Below the pieces are notes generated by a model that worked only from the letters and a program-made list of their open reading frames with translations, was not told the DNA's origin and did not search any database. From Exiguobacterium sp. s193 (GTDB taxonomy: Bacteria > Bacillota > Bacilli > Exiguobacteriales > Exiguobacteriaceae), in contig NZ_JACSMR010000001.1 in NCBI RefSeq assembly GCF_018618755.1, positions 248,001-312,000 on the forward strand: a DNA stretch of 64,000 bases, written 5' to 3'. The position numbers and the translations under genes are program-made. Within the stretch, counting starts at the first letter, position 1. Each line of letters opens with the position of its first letter. Positions 18,337 through 27,242 of this stretch are shown here, piece after piece.

Positions 18337-18360
18337 ATCCCATGATTTTGGAATCAACAT

Positions 18361-20145
18361 CTATTCTTCATTCGCCTGACTGAGATATTCCGCAACCGTT
18401 TCCGCTAATTTGACGGGTAACCCCGCTTCCGTCAGCTGTTCGATGTTCGCTTTCTTTAAACTGCGCATCGAACCAAAATGGCGAATCAACTGTTGGCGGC
18501 GTTTTGGACCGACACCCGGTATTTCATCAAGCACCGAGCGTGTCATCCCTTTCGAACGCAATGACCGGTGGAAGGTAATCGCAAAGCGGTGAACCTCATC
18601 TTGCATGCGCTGGAGAAGATAAAAGGCACTCGAGCGCGGATGGAGTTCAATCAGTTGACCGCCTTCCCCGAATAACAGTTGACTCGTTCGGTGTTTGTCA
18701 TCCTTTTTGAGCGATCCAACCGGTAAAGCCAAACCGAGTTCATCTTGAATGACTTCTAACGCGGCATTCAATTGTCCGAGTCCTCCATCAATCAACACTA
18801 AATCCGGTAGCCGCGCCCCTTCAAGTAACAGACGACGATAGCGGCGACGGACGATTTCACGCATCGACTCATAATCATCAGGTCCTTTGACCGTCTTGAT
18901 TTTAAATTTACGATACTCTTTTTTTAATGGCTTCCCGTCTTCGAACACGACGAGGGCCGAGACCGCATCCGCTCCTTGGATGTTGGCGTTATCGATGATT
19001 TCGATTCGAGATAACGGATGAACATCAATCGCGTCAGCCAGTTCCTGGACTGCTTGGACCGTTTTCTTTTCGTCGCGGGCAATCAGCTCAAAGCGCTCTC
19101 CGATTGCATTTTCTGCGTTCTTCGTCGCTAAATCAAGCAGCTTCCGCTTCGAACCACGGACCGGTACATGGACCCGAATCCCGATTGCTTCTTTCAATAA
19201 CAGTTGGTTGACGAGCGGTGGGACATAGATTTCACTCGGCTTGATGTTTTTCTCATAGAACTGAACGATGAAACTTTCAAGTTCTTCCGCCGGTGTCCCG
19301 TAGATTGGGAACAACGAGACATCACGTTCAATCATTTTACCGCCACGTAAGAAGAAGACTTGTACACACATCCACCCCTTATCGACATAAATCCCAAAGA
19401 CATCCCGGGACGTCAAATCGGCCGTGATCATGTTCTGTTTGTTCATGATGGAATCGATGGCGCGGACTTGGTCACGTAATTCGCCTGCCCGTTCAAACTC
19501 CATCGCCTCCGCCGCTTCGCCCATTTTCGTTTTCAACGATTCAACGAGTTCTTTCGTTTCTCCGGACAGAAAACGCCGGATTTCCGAGACGAGTTCTTTT
19601 TGTTCATTTTCTAAGTCCGGAATCTCACACGGTCCGAGACATTGACCGATGTGGTAATACAGGCACAGTTTTTTCGGCATCGGTTGACACTTACGTAGTG
19701 GATAAAGGCGGTCTAAGAGACGTTTCGTTTCATTCGCGGCATATGCGTTCGGATACGGCCCGAAATAATGCCCCCCGTCTTTTTTTAACTTCCGCGTCGT
19801 AATCAGCCGTGGATATGTCTCATTCGTGATTTTGAGGTACGGATACGATTTATCATCTTTTAACATGATGTTATATTTCGGATCATGTTTTTTAATTAGC
19901 GTCATTTCAAGCAGTAACGCCTCGAGTTCGCTTGCCGTGATGATGTATTCAAAGTCACGGATATCCGCGACGAGCCGTTCTGTTTTTAGGTCATGTGCTC
20001 CCGTAAAATAGGACCGGACCCGATTCTTTAAATTTTTTGCTTTTCCGACGTAAATGACTTCTCCAAATTCATTTTTATGCAAATAACAACCTGGTTCGTC
20101 AGGTAAGAGGGATAGTTTCGCCTTAATATGTTCTTGATGGCTCAC
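18361..20145 (-). CDS. uvrC: Excinuclease ABC subunit C
   Basis: 594 residues from a GTG at 20145 ([12 protein letters not shown]), with GAAGGAG 8 nt upstream. The frame extends to 20247, but that would overlap the divergent gene. Order: GIY-YIG endonuclease domain ([26 protein letters not shown]) for the 3' incision, UvrB-contact UVR segment, then the RNase H-like C-terminal nuclease domain with IDGGLGQL, and helix-hairpin-helix repeats ([18 protein letters not shown]). It makes both cuts in nucleotide excision repair with UvrAB, encoded elsewhere. Confidence 0.97.
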   Translation of the reverse strand: MSHQEHIKAKLSLLPDEPGCYLHKNEFGEVIYVGKAKNLKNRVRSYFTGAHDLKTERLVADIRDFEYIITASELEALLLEMTLIKKHDPKYNIMLKDDKSYPYLKITNETYPRLITTRKLKKDGGHYFGPYPNAYAANETKRLLDRLYPLRKCQPMPKKLCLYYHIGQCLGPCEIPDLENEQKELVSEIRRFLSGETKELVESLKTKMGEAAEAMEFERAGELRDQVRAIDSIMNKQNMITADLTSRDVFGIYVDKGWMCVQVFFLRGGKMIERDVSLFPIYGTPAEELESFIVQFYEKNIKPSEIYVPPLVNQLLLKEAIGIRVHVPVRGSKRKLLDLATKNAENAIGERFELIARDEKKTVQAVQELADAIDVHPLSRIEIIDNANIQGADAVSALVVFEDGKPLKKEYRKFKIKTVKGPDDYESMREIVRRRYRRLLLEGARLPDLVLIDGGLGQLNAALEVIQDELGLALPVGSLKKDDKHRTSQLLFGEGGQLIELHPRSSAFYLLQRMQDEVHRFAITFHRSLRSKGMTRSVLDEIPGVGPKRRQQLIRHFGSMRSLKKANIEQLTEAGLPVKLAETVAEYLSQANEE

Positions 20146-20227
20146 AAAAATGTCTCCTTCCACCGTTTTTAGTTTTGCGTTATAGGGTAAACATGTTACA
20201 TCGATTATGACACATGGAGGATGAAAT

Positions 20228-21550
20228 ATGCGTACATATGATTGCATTGTAATTGGAACAGGGTCAGCCGGAAACCAAGCTGCCTATAAATTTGCGGAGA
20301 AAGGTCTTCGCGTTGCGATAATTGAAAATTTCACACCAGGTGGAACATGCGCTCAACGTGGTTGTGATGCAAAAAAAATCTTATTGACGGGCAGCGAAAC
20401 GAAAGATGCCGTCGAACGGTTGCTTGGCTATGGTTTAAAAGGACTCGTTTCCATTGATTGGCGACAGCTGATGGAGCGAAAAAATGAATACACACGCGCC
20501 ATCCCGGAACAAACACGTGAAAAGTATGATCAAGTCGGTATCGATTACTTTCATGGTGAACCCCGCTTCCTCTCGAAGGAGCGTTTGTTAGTCGACGATA
20601 TAGAACTCGAAGCCAAACAGTTCTTGATCGCAACCGGTTTGCGCCCACGCGAGTTGTCGATTCCAGGAAGCGAACGCTTCTTGACGAGCAATGAATTTTT
20701 AGAACTGCGTGACGTCCCACGCCGGCTCGTTTGTATCGGTGGTGGGTACATCTCGTTCGAGTTCGCTCATCTCGCTCGCATCGCAGGAGCAGAAGTTACG
20801 ATCGTCTTACGGTCGCGTCCCTTAAAACAATTTGAACAAGAGCTCGTTGAAGTCCTTCTTGAAGCGACACAAGCACTCGGAATTAAAATCGTCCACGGAG
20901 CGGAAGCCATCGCTTATCACGGAACGACATTACAACTCTCAAACGACACGAAGGTCGAAGCAGATATTGTCTTAAACGCGACCGGTCGCGTCGCGAGTAT
21001 CGACCAGCTTAATCTTGACAAAGCTGGTGTCGTGTTCGAAGAAAAAGGTATCCGTGTGAATGATTACCTGCAGTCATCTACCCCGACAATTTTTGCGGCT
21101 GGGGACGTCGCACTGAGTGGCAATCCTGCGTTGACGCCATTCGCGGGAACAGAAGGCAGTCTCGCAGCACATAACATGCTTGAAGGTCCATCACGGAAAC
21201 TGGAGTTATTACCGGTTCCAAGCGTTGTCTTCACTGCACCGAACGTAACGCAAGTCGGACAAACAGAAGCGGCTTTGAAAAAAGCTAACACTTCATATCG
21301 CGGTCAATTGATTGATACATCGTCTTGGCAAACAAACGTCCGGATTAAGGATCCCTTTGCACGGGCGAAAGTATTGATTGGCGACGACGATCAAATTCTT
21401 GGTGCTCATTTCATTGGTGTTCATGCTGCGGAACTCGCAAACTATTTTTCATTCGCCATGCAACACCGCATCCCGAGTTCTGCCCTGCAGCAAACGAGTT
21501 TTGCTTATCCAACACCTGCTTCTGATATTTCTTCGTTACTCGTCGATTAA
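20228..21550 (+). CDS. FAD/NAD(P)-dependent pyridine nucleotide-disulfide oxidoreductase family protein
   Basis: 440 residues, GGAGG 7 nt before the ATG. N-terminal FAD site [17 protein letters not shown], redox pair C-A-Q-R-G-C in [16 protein letters not shown](P) site [12 protein letters not shown] (about residue 170), second FAD motif IFAAGDVA, and a C-terminal dimerisation domain. The fold is that of glutathione or mercuric reductase, but the C-terminal HPT-x-x-E catalytic pair is replaced: the tail reads YPTPASDI, so the general-base histidine and its glutamate are missing. A typical dithiol-disulfide reaction therefore looks doubtful. Divergent from uvrC; probably co-transcribed with the glyoxalase-fold gene 20 bp downstream. 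Confidence 0.85.
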   Translation: MRTYDCIVIGTGSAGNQAAYKFAEKGLRVAIIENFTPGGTCAQRGCDAKKILLTGSETKDAVERLLGYGLKGLVSIDWRQLMERKNEYTRAIPEQTREKYDQVGIDYFHGEPRFLSKERLLVDDIELEAKQFLIATGLRPRELSIPGSERFLTSNEFLELRDVPRRLVCIGGGYISFEFAHLARIAGAEVTIVLRSRPLKQFEQELVEVLLEATQALGIKIVHGAEAIAYHGTTLQLSNDTKVEADIVLNATGRVASIDQLNLDKAGVVFEEKGIRVNDYLQSSTPTIFAAGDVALSGNPALTPFAGTEGSLAAHNMLEGPSRKLELLPVPSVVFTAPNVTQVGQTEAALKKANTSYRGQLIDTSSWQTNVRIKDPFARAKVLIGDDDQILGAHFIGVHAAELANYFSFAMQHRIPSSALQQTSFAYPTPASDISSLLVD

Positions 21551-21570
21551 TTTTTGGTTAGGAGGTCCCG

Positions 21571-21948
21571 ATGATTCGTTACGGCTATACGATTTTGTAT
21601 GTACATGACCCGAAACAGACGTTGATGTTTTATCATGATTTGTTAGGTCTACCGATTAAAGCGCAACATGGGAGTTACGTCGAATTTGAAACGGACAGCA
21701 CGATTCTTGCCTTCAATACGAAAGCGGATGTCCGGACACTCATTCCGTATGACATTCCGGAAGTAACCGGGCCACAATCGCTCGAAATCGGCTTCGTCAC
21801 GGACGATGTTAACGGAGTCTACGAACGGATTGTCACAGCAGGACATACTTCCGTTCTCCCCCCGACCGTCAAGCCATGGGGGCAAACCGTCGCTTATGTG
21901 CTCGACCCGGACGGTCACCTCGTCGAGCTTTGTTCACCGATGCCTTGA
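21571..21948 (+). CDS. VOC-superfamily (glyoxalase/bleomycin resistance fold) protein
   Basis: 125 residues, with AGGAGG before the ATG. The two beta-alpha-beta-beta-beta modules are recognisable: YTILYVHDPKQTLMFYHDLLGLP at the start and DPDGHLVEL near the end, where E in HLVEL is a usual metal ligand. Members act as isomerases, dioxygenases or drug-binding proteins; which applies is not clear. It follows the flavoprotein by 20 bp and both end at a hairpin at 22018-22054. Confidence 0.85.
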   Translation: MIRYGYTILYVHDPKQTLMFYHDLLGLPIKAQHGSYVEFETDSTILAFNTKADVRTLIPYDIPEVTGPQSLEIGFVTDDVNGVYERIVTAGHTSVLPPTVKPWGQTVAYVLDPDGHLVELCSPMP

Positions 21949-22017
21949 CTATGCGCCGTTAGACAATCGTCAGCGAGATCTTTCGGCGGGACGTCCAGTC
22001 TGTTTAAACGAACGACC

Positions 22018-22054
22018 AAAAGAGTGCCTCCATAGTTCAGGAGGCACTCTCTTT
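22018..22054 (+). terminator. Terminator hairpin, copy 1 of a 34-bp direct repeat
   Basis: AGAGTGCCTCC (22021-22031) pairs with GGAGGCACTCT (22040-22050), followed by CTTT. The 34 bases 22021-22054 recur unchanged at 22335-22368. Confidence 0.8.
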
Positions 22055-22171
22055 GCGGCGTATGGACAAACTCTTATGAAGCTACAGAAAGCTACAGGGT
22101 CGCGACAGCTTGCAATCTAAAGCGTCTCTATGCCTGAGTTTCCTTCACGGTATGACCTAAAAAGCGTCACG

Positions 22172-22296
22172 TTTCGTTGACTCCTACGGGAAAACGTGCG
22201 TGTTCAACGCACGTTCAGAGGCAGGCAAGACCCTGCTCGTTGTCCGTGAGGACCAAGGAGCAACGGCTTGCGCCTCGCCCGAGGAAAGCAACGAAA
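22172..22296. repeat. Highly structured intergenic element, about 125 bp, three-way junction
   Basis: The ends TTTCGTTG (22172-22179) and CAACGAAA (22289-22296) pair perfectly, and the helix continues with TCCT (22182-22185)/AGGA (22282-22285) and CGGG (22187-22190)/CCCG (22278-22281). Two hairpins sit inside: AACGTGCG (22193-22200)/CGCACGTT (22208-22215), and a long arm GAGGC (22218-22222)/GCCTC (22272-22276), GCAAG/CTTGC, TGCTC (22234-22238)/GAGCA (22258-22262), GTCC/GGAC capped by a GTGA tetraloop (22246-22249). No open frame. The end motifs GACTCCTACGGG and CCCGAGGAAAGC recall abundant intergenic repeats of Bacillales; that link is from memory. Confidence 0.6.
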
Positions 22297-22332
22297 AAAG
22301 ATGCTTGATATCACGTTGTTTACAGTCTGAAA

Positions 22333-22370
22333 AGAGAGTGCCTCCATAGTTCAGGAGGCACTCTCTTTTT
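22333..22370. terminator. Terminator hairpin, copy 2 of the 34-bp repeat, shared by trxA
   Basis: AGAGAGTGCCTCC (22333-22345) pairs with GGAGGCACTCTCT (22354-22366), then six T on the plus strand and four on the minus strand. It lies 20 bp past the trxA stop. Confidence 0.9.
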
Positions 22371-22388
22371 TATGAAACATTCAACGAA

Positions 22389-22697
22389 TTAGTTTGATTC
22401 AACGAATTCTTTTAATGCATCTTTCGGCATGAAGCCCATTGTTTTATTAACCGGCTCACCGTCTTTGAAGAGAACGAGTGTCGGGATACTTTGTACTTGG
22501 AACGCGCCAGCGATTTCTGGGTTAGCGTCGACATCCACTTTAACGATTGTTACATCTTGCATATCTGCATCAAGTTCTTCAAGAACTGGAGCGAGCATAC
22601 GACAAGGTCCGCACCAAGTTGCCCAAAAGTCAACGAGGACGAGTCCTTTTTGTGTATCTTCTTTAAATGATTGGCTAGTTGCGTGTACGATTGCCAT
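22389..22697 (-). CDS. trxA: Thioredoxin
   Basis: 102 residues with the active site WCGPC (Cys29, Cys32) and the cis-proline in SIPT. General cytoplasmic protein-disulfide reductase recycled by thioredoxin reductase (not here). GGGGG lies 9 nt before the ATG. It follows etfA as in Bacillus subtilis but is separated from it by a terminator and has its own extended -10 (TGTGC-TATACT at 22780-22775). Confidence 0.98.
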   Translation of the reverse strand: MAIVHATSQSFKEDTQKGLVLVDFWATWCGPCRMLAPVLEELDADMQDVTIVKVDVDANPEIAGAFQVQSIPTLVLFKDGEPVNKTMGFMPKDALKEFVESN

Positions 22698-22774
22698 GAA
22701 ATATTACCCCCTAAATTTTAGATTCATTTCATGTTTGCTTCAGCAAAAGTGAAATCAACCTGTTTACTGATTTG

Positions 22775-22780
22775 AGTATA
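22775..22780 (-). promoter_or_regulatory. Extended -10 element of the trxA promoter
   Basis: TATACT on the minus strand preceded by TGTGC; the hexamer 17 bp upstream (TTTATC) is a poor -35. Confidence 0.55.
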
Positions 22781-22844
22781 GCACAGCGATGTCGTTCGAT
22801 AAAAGAAACTGCTCACGACGATTTTACGCCGCTCGCCGTGCAGA

Positions 22845-22877
22845 AAAAGAGGAGCAGAGGATGATTCCTCCGCCCCA
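22845..22877 (-). terminator. Terminator after etfA
   Basis: Eleven-bp stem with two G-T pairs (22867-22877 with 22852-22862), 4-nt loop, then a T-run on the minus strand (22849-22845). Confidence 0.85.
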
Positions 22878-22886
22878 CTTTTTAAA

Positions 22887-23849
22887 TTAATGAACGAGCA
22901 TTTTCTTGAATTCTGCTGTCAGTAATGGCACGACATCAAACAAATCTCCGACGATGCCATAATCTGCGACCGAGAAGATATTCGCTTCCGGATCTTTATT
23001 GATGGCGACGATGACTTTTGCATTCGACATGCCTGCCAAATGCTGAATCGCTCCAGAAATCCCACAGGCGATGTAGAGATCCGGTGTGACGACTTTCCCC
23101 GTCTGTCCAATCTGTAACGCATAGTCACAGTAATCGGCGTCACAGGCGCCACGTGAAGCCCCGACCGCCCCGCCAAGTAAATCTGCTAATTCTTGTAACG
23201 GTGCAAACCCGTCAGCACTCTTGACACCACGTCCACCGGCGACGATGATTTTCGCCTCTGATAAATCGACCCCACCCGTTGCTTTACGCACGACTTCAGA
23301 AACGATTGTCCGTAAATCTTTTAGTTCGACCGTTACTGCTTCAATCGATCCGTCCGAACTGCCTTCCGCTAACGGTTCAATGTTATTTGGTCGGACCGTA
23401 AACAGTGTTTTACCTTCCGTGACTTTCACCTTTTCAAATGCTTTCCCTGAGTAAATCGGTCGGATGAACAATGCATCCGCTCCGCTTCCCTCGATTGATG
23501 TGACGTCACTGATTAAGCCCGCTTCGAGCTTCGCTGCGATTTTTGGTGACAAATCTTTCCCGAGTGACGTGTGACCGAAGACGAGTACATCCGGTGACAC
23601 ACGGTCAATCAGTTGCATGAAGACTTGTCCATAACCGTCCGGTGTATAGTGAAGAAGACGTGCGTCTTCTACGACGAGAACTTGGTTCGCCCCACGCGTC
23701 GCGAGTTGCGCCGCATCTTTTGCTACGTTTTCCCCAATCAAGGCGACGACGACTTCATCTGCTACAAGTTTCGCTGCCGCAATTGCTTCAAACGAAACAT
23801 TTCGTAAATTACCATCACGTGATTCTGCAAGTACAAGTGCTTTTGACAT
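22887..23849 (-). CDS. etfA: Electron transfer flavoprotein alpha subunit
   Basis: 320 residues from the ATG at 23849 (MSKALVLAES); an ATG three codons earlier touches the GGGGG ribosome site and is unlikely. The C-terminal FAD domain shows GGRGVKS, GASRGACDADYC, QIGQTGK and the INKDPEANIF signature. With EtfB it carries electrons from acyl-CoA dehydrogenases to the membrane quinone pool. It follows etfB by 15 bp and both belong to the fatty-acid oxidation block. Confidence 0.96.
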   Translation of the reverse strand: MSKALVLAESRDGNLRNVSFEAIAAAKLVADEVVVALIGENVAKDAAQLATRGANQVLVVEDARLLHYTPDGYGQVFMQLIDRVSPDVLVFGHTSLGKDLSPKIAAKLEAGLISDVTSIEGSGADALFIRPIYSGKAFEKVKVTEGKTLFTVRPNNIEPLAEGSSDGSIEAVTVELKDLRTIVSEVVRKATGGVDLSEAKIIVAGGRGVKSADGFAPLQELADLLGGAVGASRGACDADYCDYALQIGQTGKVVTPDLYIACGISGAIQHLAGMSNAKVIVAINKDPEANIFSVADYGIVGDLFDVVPLLTAEFKKMLVH

Positions 23850-23864
23850 ATCGTTCATTCCCCC

Positions 23865-24638
23865 TTAGACTACTTTTGCTTCGTTTCGTAATAGCGCAGC
23901 GAGTTCTTCGACTTGTGTCGCGATCTCCCCTTCGAGCACTTTACCAGCAGCTTTGTTCGGTGGTAAAAAGCGTTCGACTGTCTCGAGACGTGGCGCCAGT
24001 TCATCTTCATCTAAATCAAGATCTGAGAGATCTAATTCTTCGAGTGGTTTCTTTTTCGCTTTCATGATGCCAGGAAGACTTGGATAACGGGGTTCGTTCA
24101 ACCCTTGTTGTGCCGTGACGAGTAACGGTAACGACGTTTTGATGACTTCCGTGTCCCCTTCAGAATCACGTGTGACGACAGCATCCGTTCCGTCGATTTC
24201 TAACTTCGTGATCGTCGTGACGTATGGTATGTCAAGCAACTGTGCGACACGTGGTGCGACTTGTCCACTTCCACCATCAACCGCTACGTTCCCGGCAATG
24301 ATTAAGTCAACGTCTTGTTCTTTTAGATAACCAGCGAGGACTTCAGAAACCGAGAAATGATCCGCTTCTTCGACATCGTCCTCAATCGAAATACGAACTG
24401 CTTTGTCAGCCCCCATCGCAAGTGCCGTCCGTAATTCTTTGTCCGCGTCTTCCGGTCCTACTGTTAAGACGGTTACGACTCCCCCTTGTGCATCACGCAC
24501 CCGAATCGCTTCCTCGACCGCATACTCATCATATGGATTGATGATGAACTCTGCTCCGTCTTCCTCAATCTTACCGTTTTCGAGCTGGATTGCTTCTTCC
24601 GTATCAAACGTCCGTTTTAACAACACATAGATTTCCAT
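23865..24638 (-). CDS. etfB: Electron transfer flavoprotein beta subunit
   Basis: 257 residues from the ATG at 24638, with GGGGGAG 6 nt upstream; the preceding GTG is in frame but badly spaced. AMP-binding and docking segments are present: NPYDEYAVEEAIRVRD, VAVDGGSGQVAP and the LPLLVTAQQGLNEPRYPSL signature. Partner of EtfA. In Bacillus subtilis the enoyl-CoA hydratase gene fadB stands between fadR and etfB; here it is absent and the 77-bp gap has no terminator. Confidence 0.96.
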   Translation of the reverse strand: MEIYVLLKRTFDTEEAIQLENGKIEEDGAEFIINPYDEYAVEEAIRVRDAQGGVVTVLTVGPEDADKELRTALAMGADKAVRISIEDDVEEADHFSVSEVLAGYLKEQDVDLIIAGNVAVDGGSGQVAPRVAQLLDIPYVTTITKLEIDGTDAVVTRDSEGDTEVIKTSLPLLVTAQQGLNEPRYPSLPGIMKAKKKPLEELDLSDLDLDEDELAPRLETVERFLPPNKAAGKVLEGEIATQVEELAALLRNEAKVV

Positions 24639-24715
24639 CACTAGCTCCCCCTTGTCAACTTCTATTCACCATCATTCGTTGTATCCGCTTACAAAAAGCA
24701 TGTCAGGAAAAGGGC

Positions 24716-25294
24716 TTAACTCAGCCCTTTAATCAGCATTCGATGCACACCATGCCGTGTTTCCAGCAAATCATATTTAAAACCACTCGCCATCCAACTC
24801 GTAACGACTTCGTCAATCGTCCCGAACACCATCTGTCTTGCCAAACGGTGATCGAGTTCCGTCGTAAATTCTCCGGACTCAATCCCGTTGTGAATGACGC
24901 GATCAATTAAATGGAGATAAGGTTTGAGGACGGTCGCAATCTTTTGCCGCATCTCCTGATTCGACTGCCGTAACTCGATTTGTGTGACGACGGCCAAATC
25001 ATAATCGACGGACAGTTGTTCCAAATGCGCCTCAATCAATGCAGCGAGTTGTTCTGTCGCTGATTGATGATGTGCGATTTGTGCTTCCGAATACTCGATG
25101 AAGCTACCCATCTTCGCTTCGAACAAAGAGATTAACAGGTGCTCTTTGTTTTTGAAGTAAAGGTAAATCGTTCCGTCCGCGACACCTGCTTCTTTCGCAA
25201 TGGCTGTCACCTTCGCGCCATGATAACCGTTCTTCGCAATCACTTTGACTGCTGCATCAATGATGCGATCGCTCTTAGACATTGTTCTTTTCAT
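24716..25294 (-). CDS. fadR: TetR-family fatty acid degradation regulator FadR (YsiA)
   Basis: 192 residues from the ATG at 25294 (MKRTMSKSDRIIDAA), AGGAG 8 nt upstream. The N-terminal helix-turn-helix reads AAVKVIAKNGYHGAKVTAIAKEAGVADGTIYLYFKNKEHLL, here quoted only by its ends A-A-V-K and H-L-L; the remainder is the helical acyl-CoA-binding domain. In Bacillus, FadR represses beta-oxidation genes until long-chain acyl-CoA binds. A perfect operator lies immediately upstream, and the position after lcfA and before etfB fits the Bacillus fad cluster. Confidence 0.93.
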   Translation of the reverse strand: MKRTMSKSDRIIDAAVKVIAKNGYHGAKVTAIAKEAGVADGTIYLYFKNKEHLLISLFEAKMGSFIEYSEAQIAHHQSATEQLAALIEAHLEQLSVDYDLAVVTQIELRQSNQEMRQKIATVLKPYLHLIDRVIHNGIESGEFTTELDHRLARQMVFGTIDEVVTSWMASGFKYDLLETRHGVHRMLIKGLS

Positions 25295-25317
25295 AAAGGT
25301 ATCTCCTAACAAATAAA

Positions 25318-25337
25318 ATGAATGATGGTTCATTCAT
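25318..25337. promoter_or_regulatory. FadR operator in front of fadR
   Basis: ATGAATGA-TGGT-TCATTCAT, an exact match to the Bacillus FadR box ATGAATGA-N4-TCATTCAT. It lies directly downstream of the fadR -10. Confidence 0.88.
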
Positions 25338-25341
25338 ATTT

Positions 25342-25369
25342 ATTCTACCATGTCTTTCCCTTCTGTCAA
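25342..25369 (-). promoter_or_regulatory. Promoter of fadR-etfBA
   Basis: Minus strand TTGACA (25369-25364), 16-bp spacer, TAGAAT (25347-25342). The -35 overlaps the lcfA stop codon. Confidence 0.8.
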
Positions 25370-27039
25370 CTGCTTTCTTCAAGCTGTTTTGCCCGTTCTT
25401 CCTCGACCAGGACACGGCGGAGAATTTTCCCGACAAACGTCTTCGGTAACTCATCTCTAAACTCATAACGTCTCGGTACTTTGAATGAAGCTAAATTTTC
25501 CCGACAGAACTGATCAAGTTCTTCCTCGGTCACGGTCATGTCATCTTTCAGGACGATAAAGGCTTTAACCGTCTCACCGCGGTAAGCATCAGGTACACCG
25601 ATGACGACCGCTTCTTTGACTGCCGGATGTTCATATAAAATTTCTTCGACCTCGCGCGGATAAATGTTGAACCCGGAGGCGATGATTAAATCTTTTTTCC
25701 GGTCAACGATACGGAAATAATGATCTTCCCCGATGTAACCTAAATCACCCGTGTGAAGCCAACCGTCGCGTAACACTGCCTGTGTGTCCTCTGGACGCTT
25801 CCAGTATCCCTTCATGACTTGTGGACCTCGGACAAGAATTTCTCCGATTTCGCCTGGTGCCGCCGCTGTTTCACCGTCTGCTTGGACGATTTTCGCAATC
25901 GTATCTGGAACTGGAATCCCAACCGACCCCGGAACTCGTTTATCCCAGATGCAGTTCGTATGAGTCACAGGGCTCGTCTCTGACAGACCATATCCTTCGA
26001 CGATTCGACCACCCGTCACGCGTTCAAATTTTTCTTGAACTTCGACCGGAAGTGGCGCTGAACCGGAAATGCACGCTTCGATGGACGAGAGATCATATTT
26101 TTTCAGTTTCGGATGATTTAACAGACCAACATACATCGTCGGTGCACCCGGGAACAAGTTTGGCTTTTCTTTATCAATCGTTTTCAGAACTTGCTCGATT
26201 TCGAACTTCGGTAAGATGATTTGCTCATACGCATTAAAGATGCCGAAGTTTAAGTTACACGTCATCCCGTAGACATGGAAATAAGGAACGACCGCTAACA
26301 ATTTTCGTCCGTCACCTCGTGAATATTTGTAAAACCAATGTCCAATCTGTTCGACGTTTGCACTTAAATTAAAATGTGTCAGCATGACGCCTTTTGGCGC
26401 TCCTGTCGTGCCGCCCGTATATTGTAAAACAGCGATATCTTCTTTTGGGTCGATGAGGACCGGTTCGATTGATGGGTGGTTCCGGTGCGATACGAAGGGA
26501 ATCGATCCTGTCGTATCGACGATGATGTTGTTATCTTTACGTGATTTGATTGGATACAGTTTGTTTTTCGGGAACGGCAAGTAGTCGGCGACACTTGTCG
26601 TCACAATCGTCGTCAGCGTCGTCGACGCTTTGACACGCGTCGCTTTTGGATAGAGCAGATCGAGGGTAATGAGCATTTTTGCGGAAGAATCGACTAAAAT
26701 TTGTTCAAGCTCCCGATCCGTGTACAGTGGGTTGACTTGAACGACTGTTCCTCCAGCATACAATACGGCATAATAACTGATCATATACTGCGGACAATTC
26801 GGTAACATCAACCCAACGCGGTCACCTTTTTCGAGACCTGCCTCTTGTAAGACGTGTGCTAAGCTTCGCGCCTCTTGCCGCACTTCTTGAAACGTCATTC
26901 GTTTTCCGAGGAAACTGAGTGCGCGTCGCTCCGGAAAATCATCTGCTGCCTCATCTAAAGCTTGGTACAACGGAATCTCACGATAGTCGATTGATGCGGG
27001 TACTTGCTCTGGATAATCCTTTAACCATACTGAATCCAT
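25366..27039 (-). CDS. lcfA: Long-chain fatty-acid CoA ligase
   Basis: 557 residues, GGAGGG 6 nt before the ATG. The AMP-forming adenylation signatures are intact: YTGGTTGAPKG (P-loop), GYGLSETSP, GWLHTGDLGYIGEDHYFRIVDRKKD and the catalytic lysine near the end in PKTFVGKILRR. It activates long-chain fatty acids to acyl-CoA, the entry step for beta-oxidation and the source of the FadR ligand. A FadR-like box lies between its -10 and its start. Confidence 0.96.
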   Translation of the reverse strand: MDSVWLKDYPEQVPASIDYREIPLYQALDEAADDFPERRALSFLGKRMTFQEVRQEARSLAHVLQEAGLEKGDRVGLMLPNCPQYMISYYAVLYAGGTVVQVNPLYTDRELEQILVDSSAKMLITLDLLYPKATRVKASTTLTTIVTTSVADYLPFPKNKLYPIKSRKDNNIIVDTTGSIPFVSHRNHPSIEPVLIDPKEDIAVLQYTGGTTGAPKGVMLTHFNLSANVEQIGHWFYKYSRGDGRKLLAVVPYFHVYGMTCNLNFGIFNAYEQIILPKFEIEQVLKTIDKEKPNLFPGAPTMYVGLLNHPKLKKYDLSSIEACISGSAPLPVEVQEKFERVTGGRIVEGYGLSETSPVTHTNCIWDKRVPGSVGIPVPDTIAKIVQADGETAAAPGEIGEILVRGPQVMKGYWKRPEDTQAVLRDGWLHTGDLGYIGEDHYFRIVDRKKDLIIASGFNIYPREVEEILYEHPAVKEAVVIGVPDAYRGETVKAFIVLKDDMTVTEEELDQFCRENLASFKVPRRYEFRDELPKTFVGKILRRVLVEEERAKQLEESS

Positions 27040-27053
27040 TCAAATCCCTCCCT

Positions 27054-27073
27054 ATGACTGAATTACTATTCAT
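27054..27073. promoter_or_regulatory. FadR-like operator in front of lcfA
   Basis: ATGACTGA-ATTA-CTATTCAT matches the FadR box at 13 of 16 defined positions. It lies just downstream of a TATAAT -10 (27083-27078, minus strand). Confidence 0.65.
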
Positions 27074-27161
27074 TTTTATTATACGTGTAATTCCCCCTTT
27101 ACGGCTAGCATTGACTAAAAAAAGTTAAAATCTCCCTCTTTTACTTGTTCCCGCTCTCCAT

Positions 27162-27202
27162 AAAAAAAGCCTACTGTTCACACATTGTGGACAATAGGCT
27201 TG
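27162..27202 (-). terminator. Terminator after yitT
   Basis: Sixteen-bp stem with one mismatch (27167-27182 with 27186-27202 region) followed by seven T on the minus strand. Its arm CTACTGTTCACA is identical to that of the ysxC terminator at 2109-2120. Confidence 0.88.
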
Positions 27203-27242
27203 ATGAGACACATTTAATTTTGAGAAGTAGCTGCCCTTCCGT

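Noticed and set aside
24642-24665. Possible third FadR box before etfB
   Set aside because: Only one half-site (ACGAATGA) fits; the other half does not match, and the gap to fadR has no terminator, so etfBA can be served by the fadR promoter.
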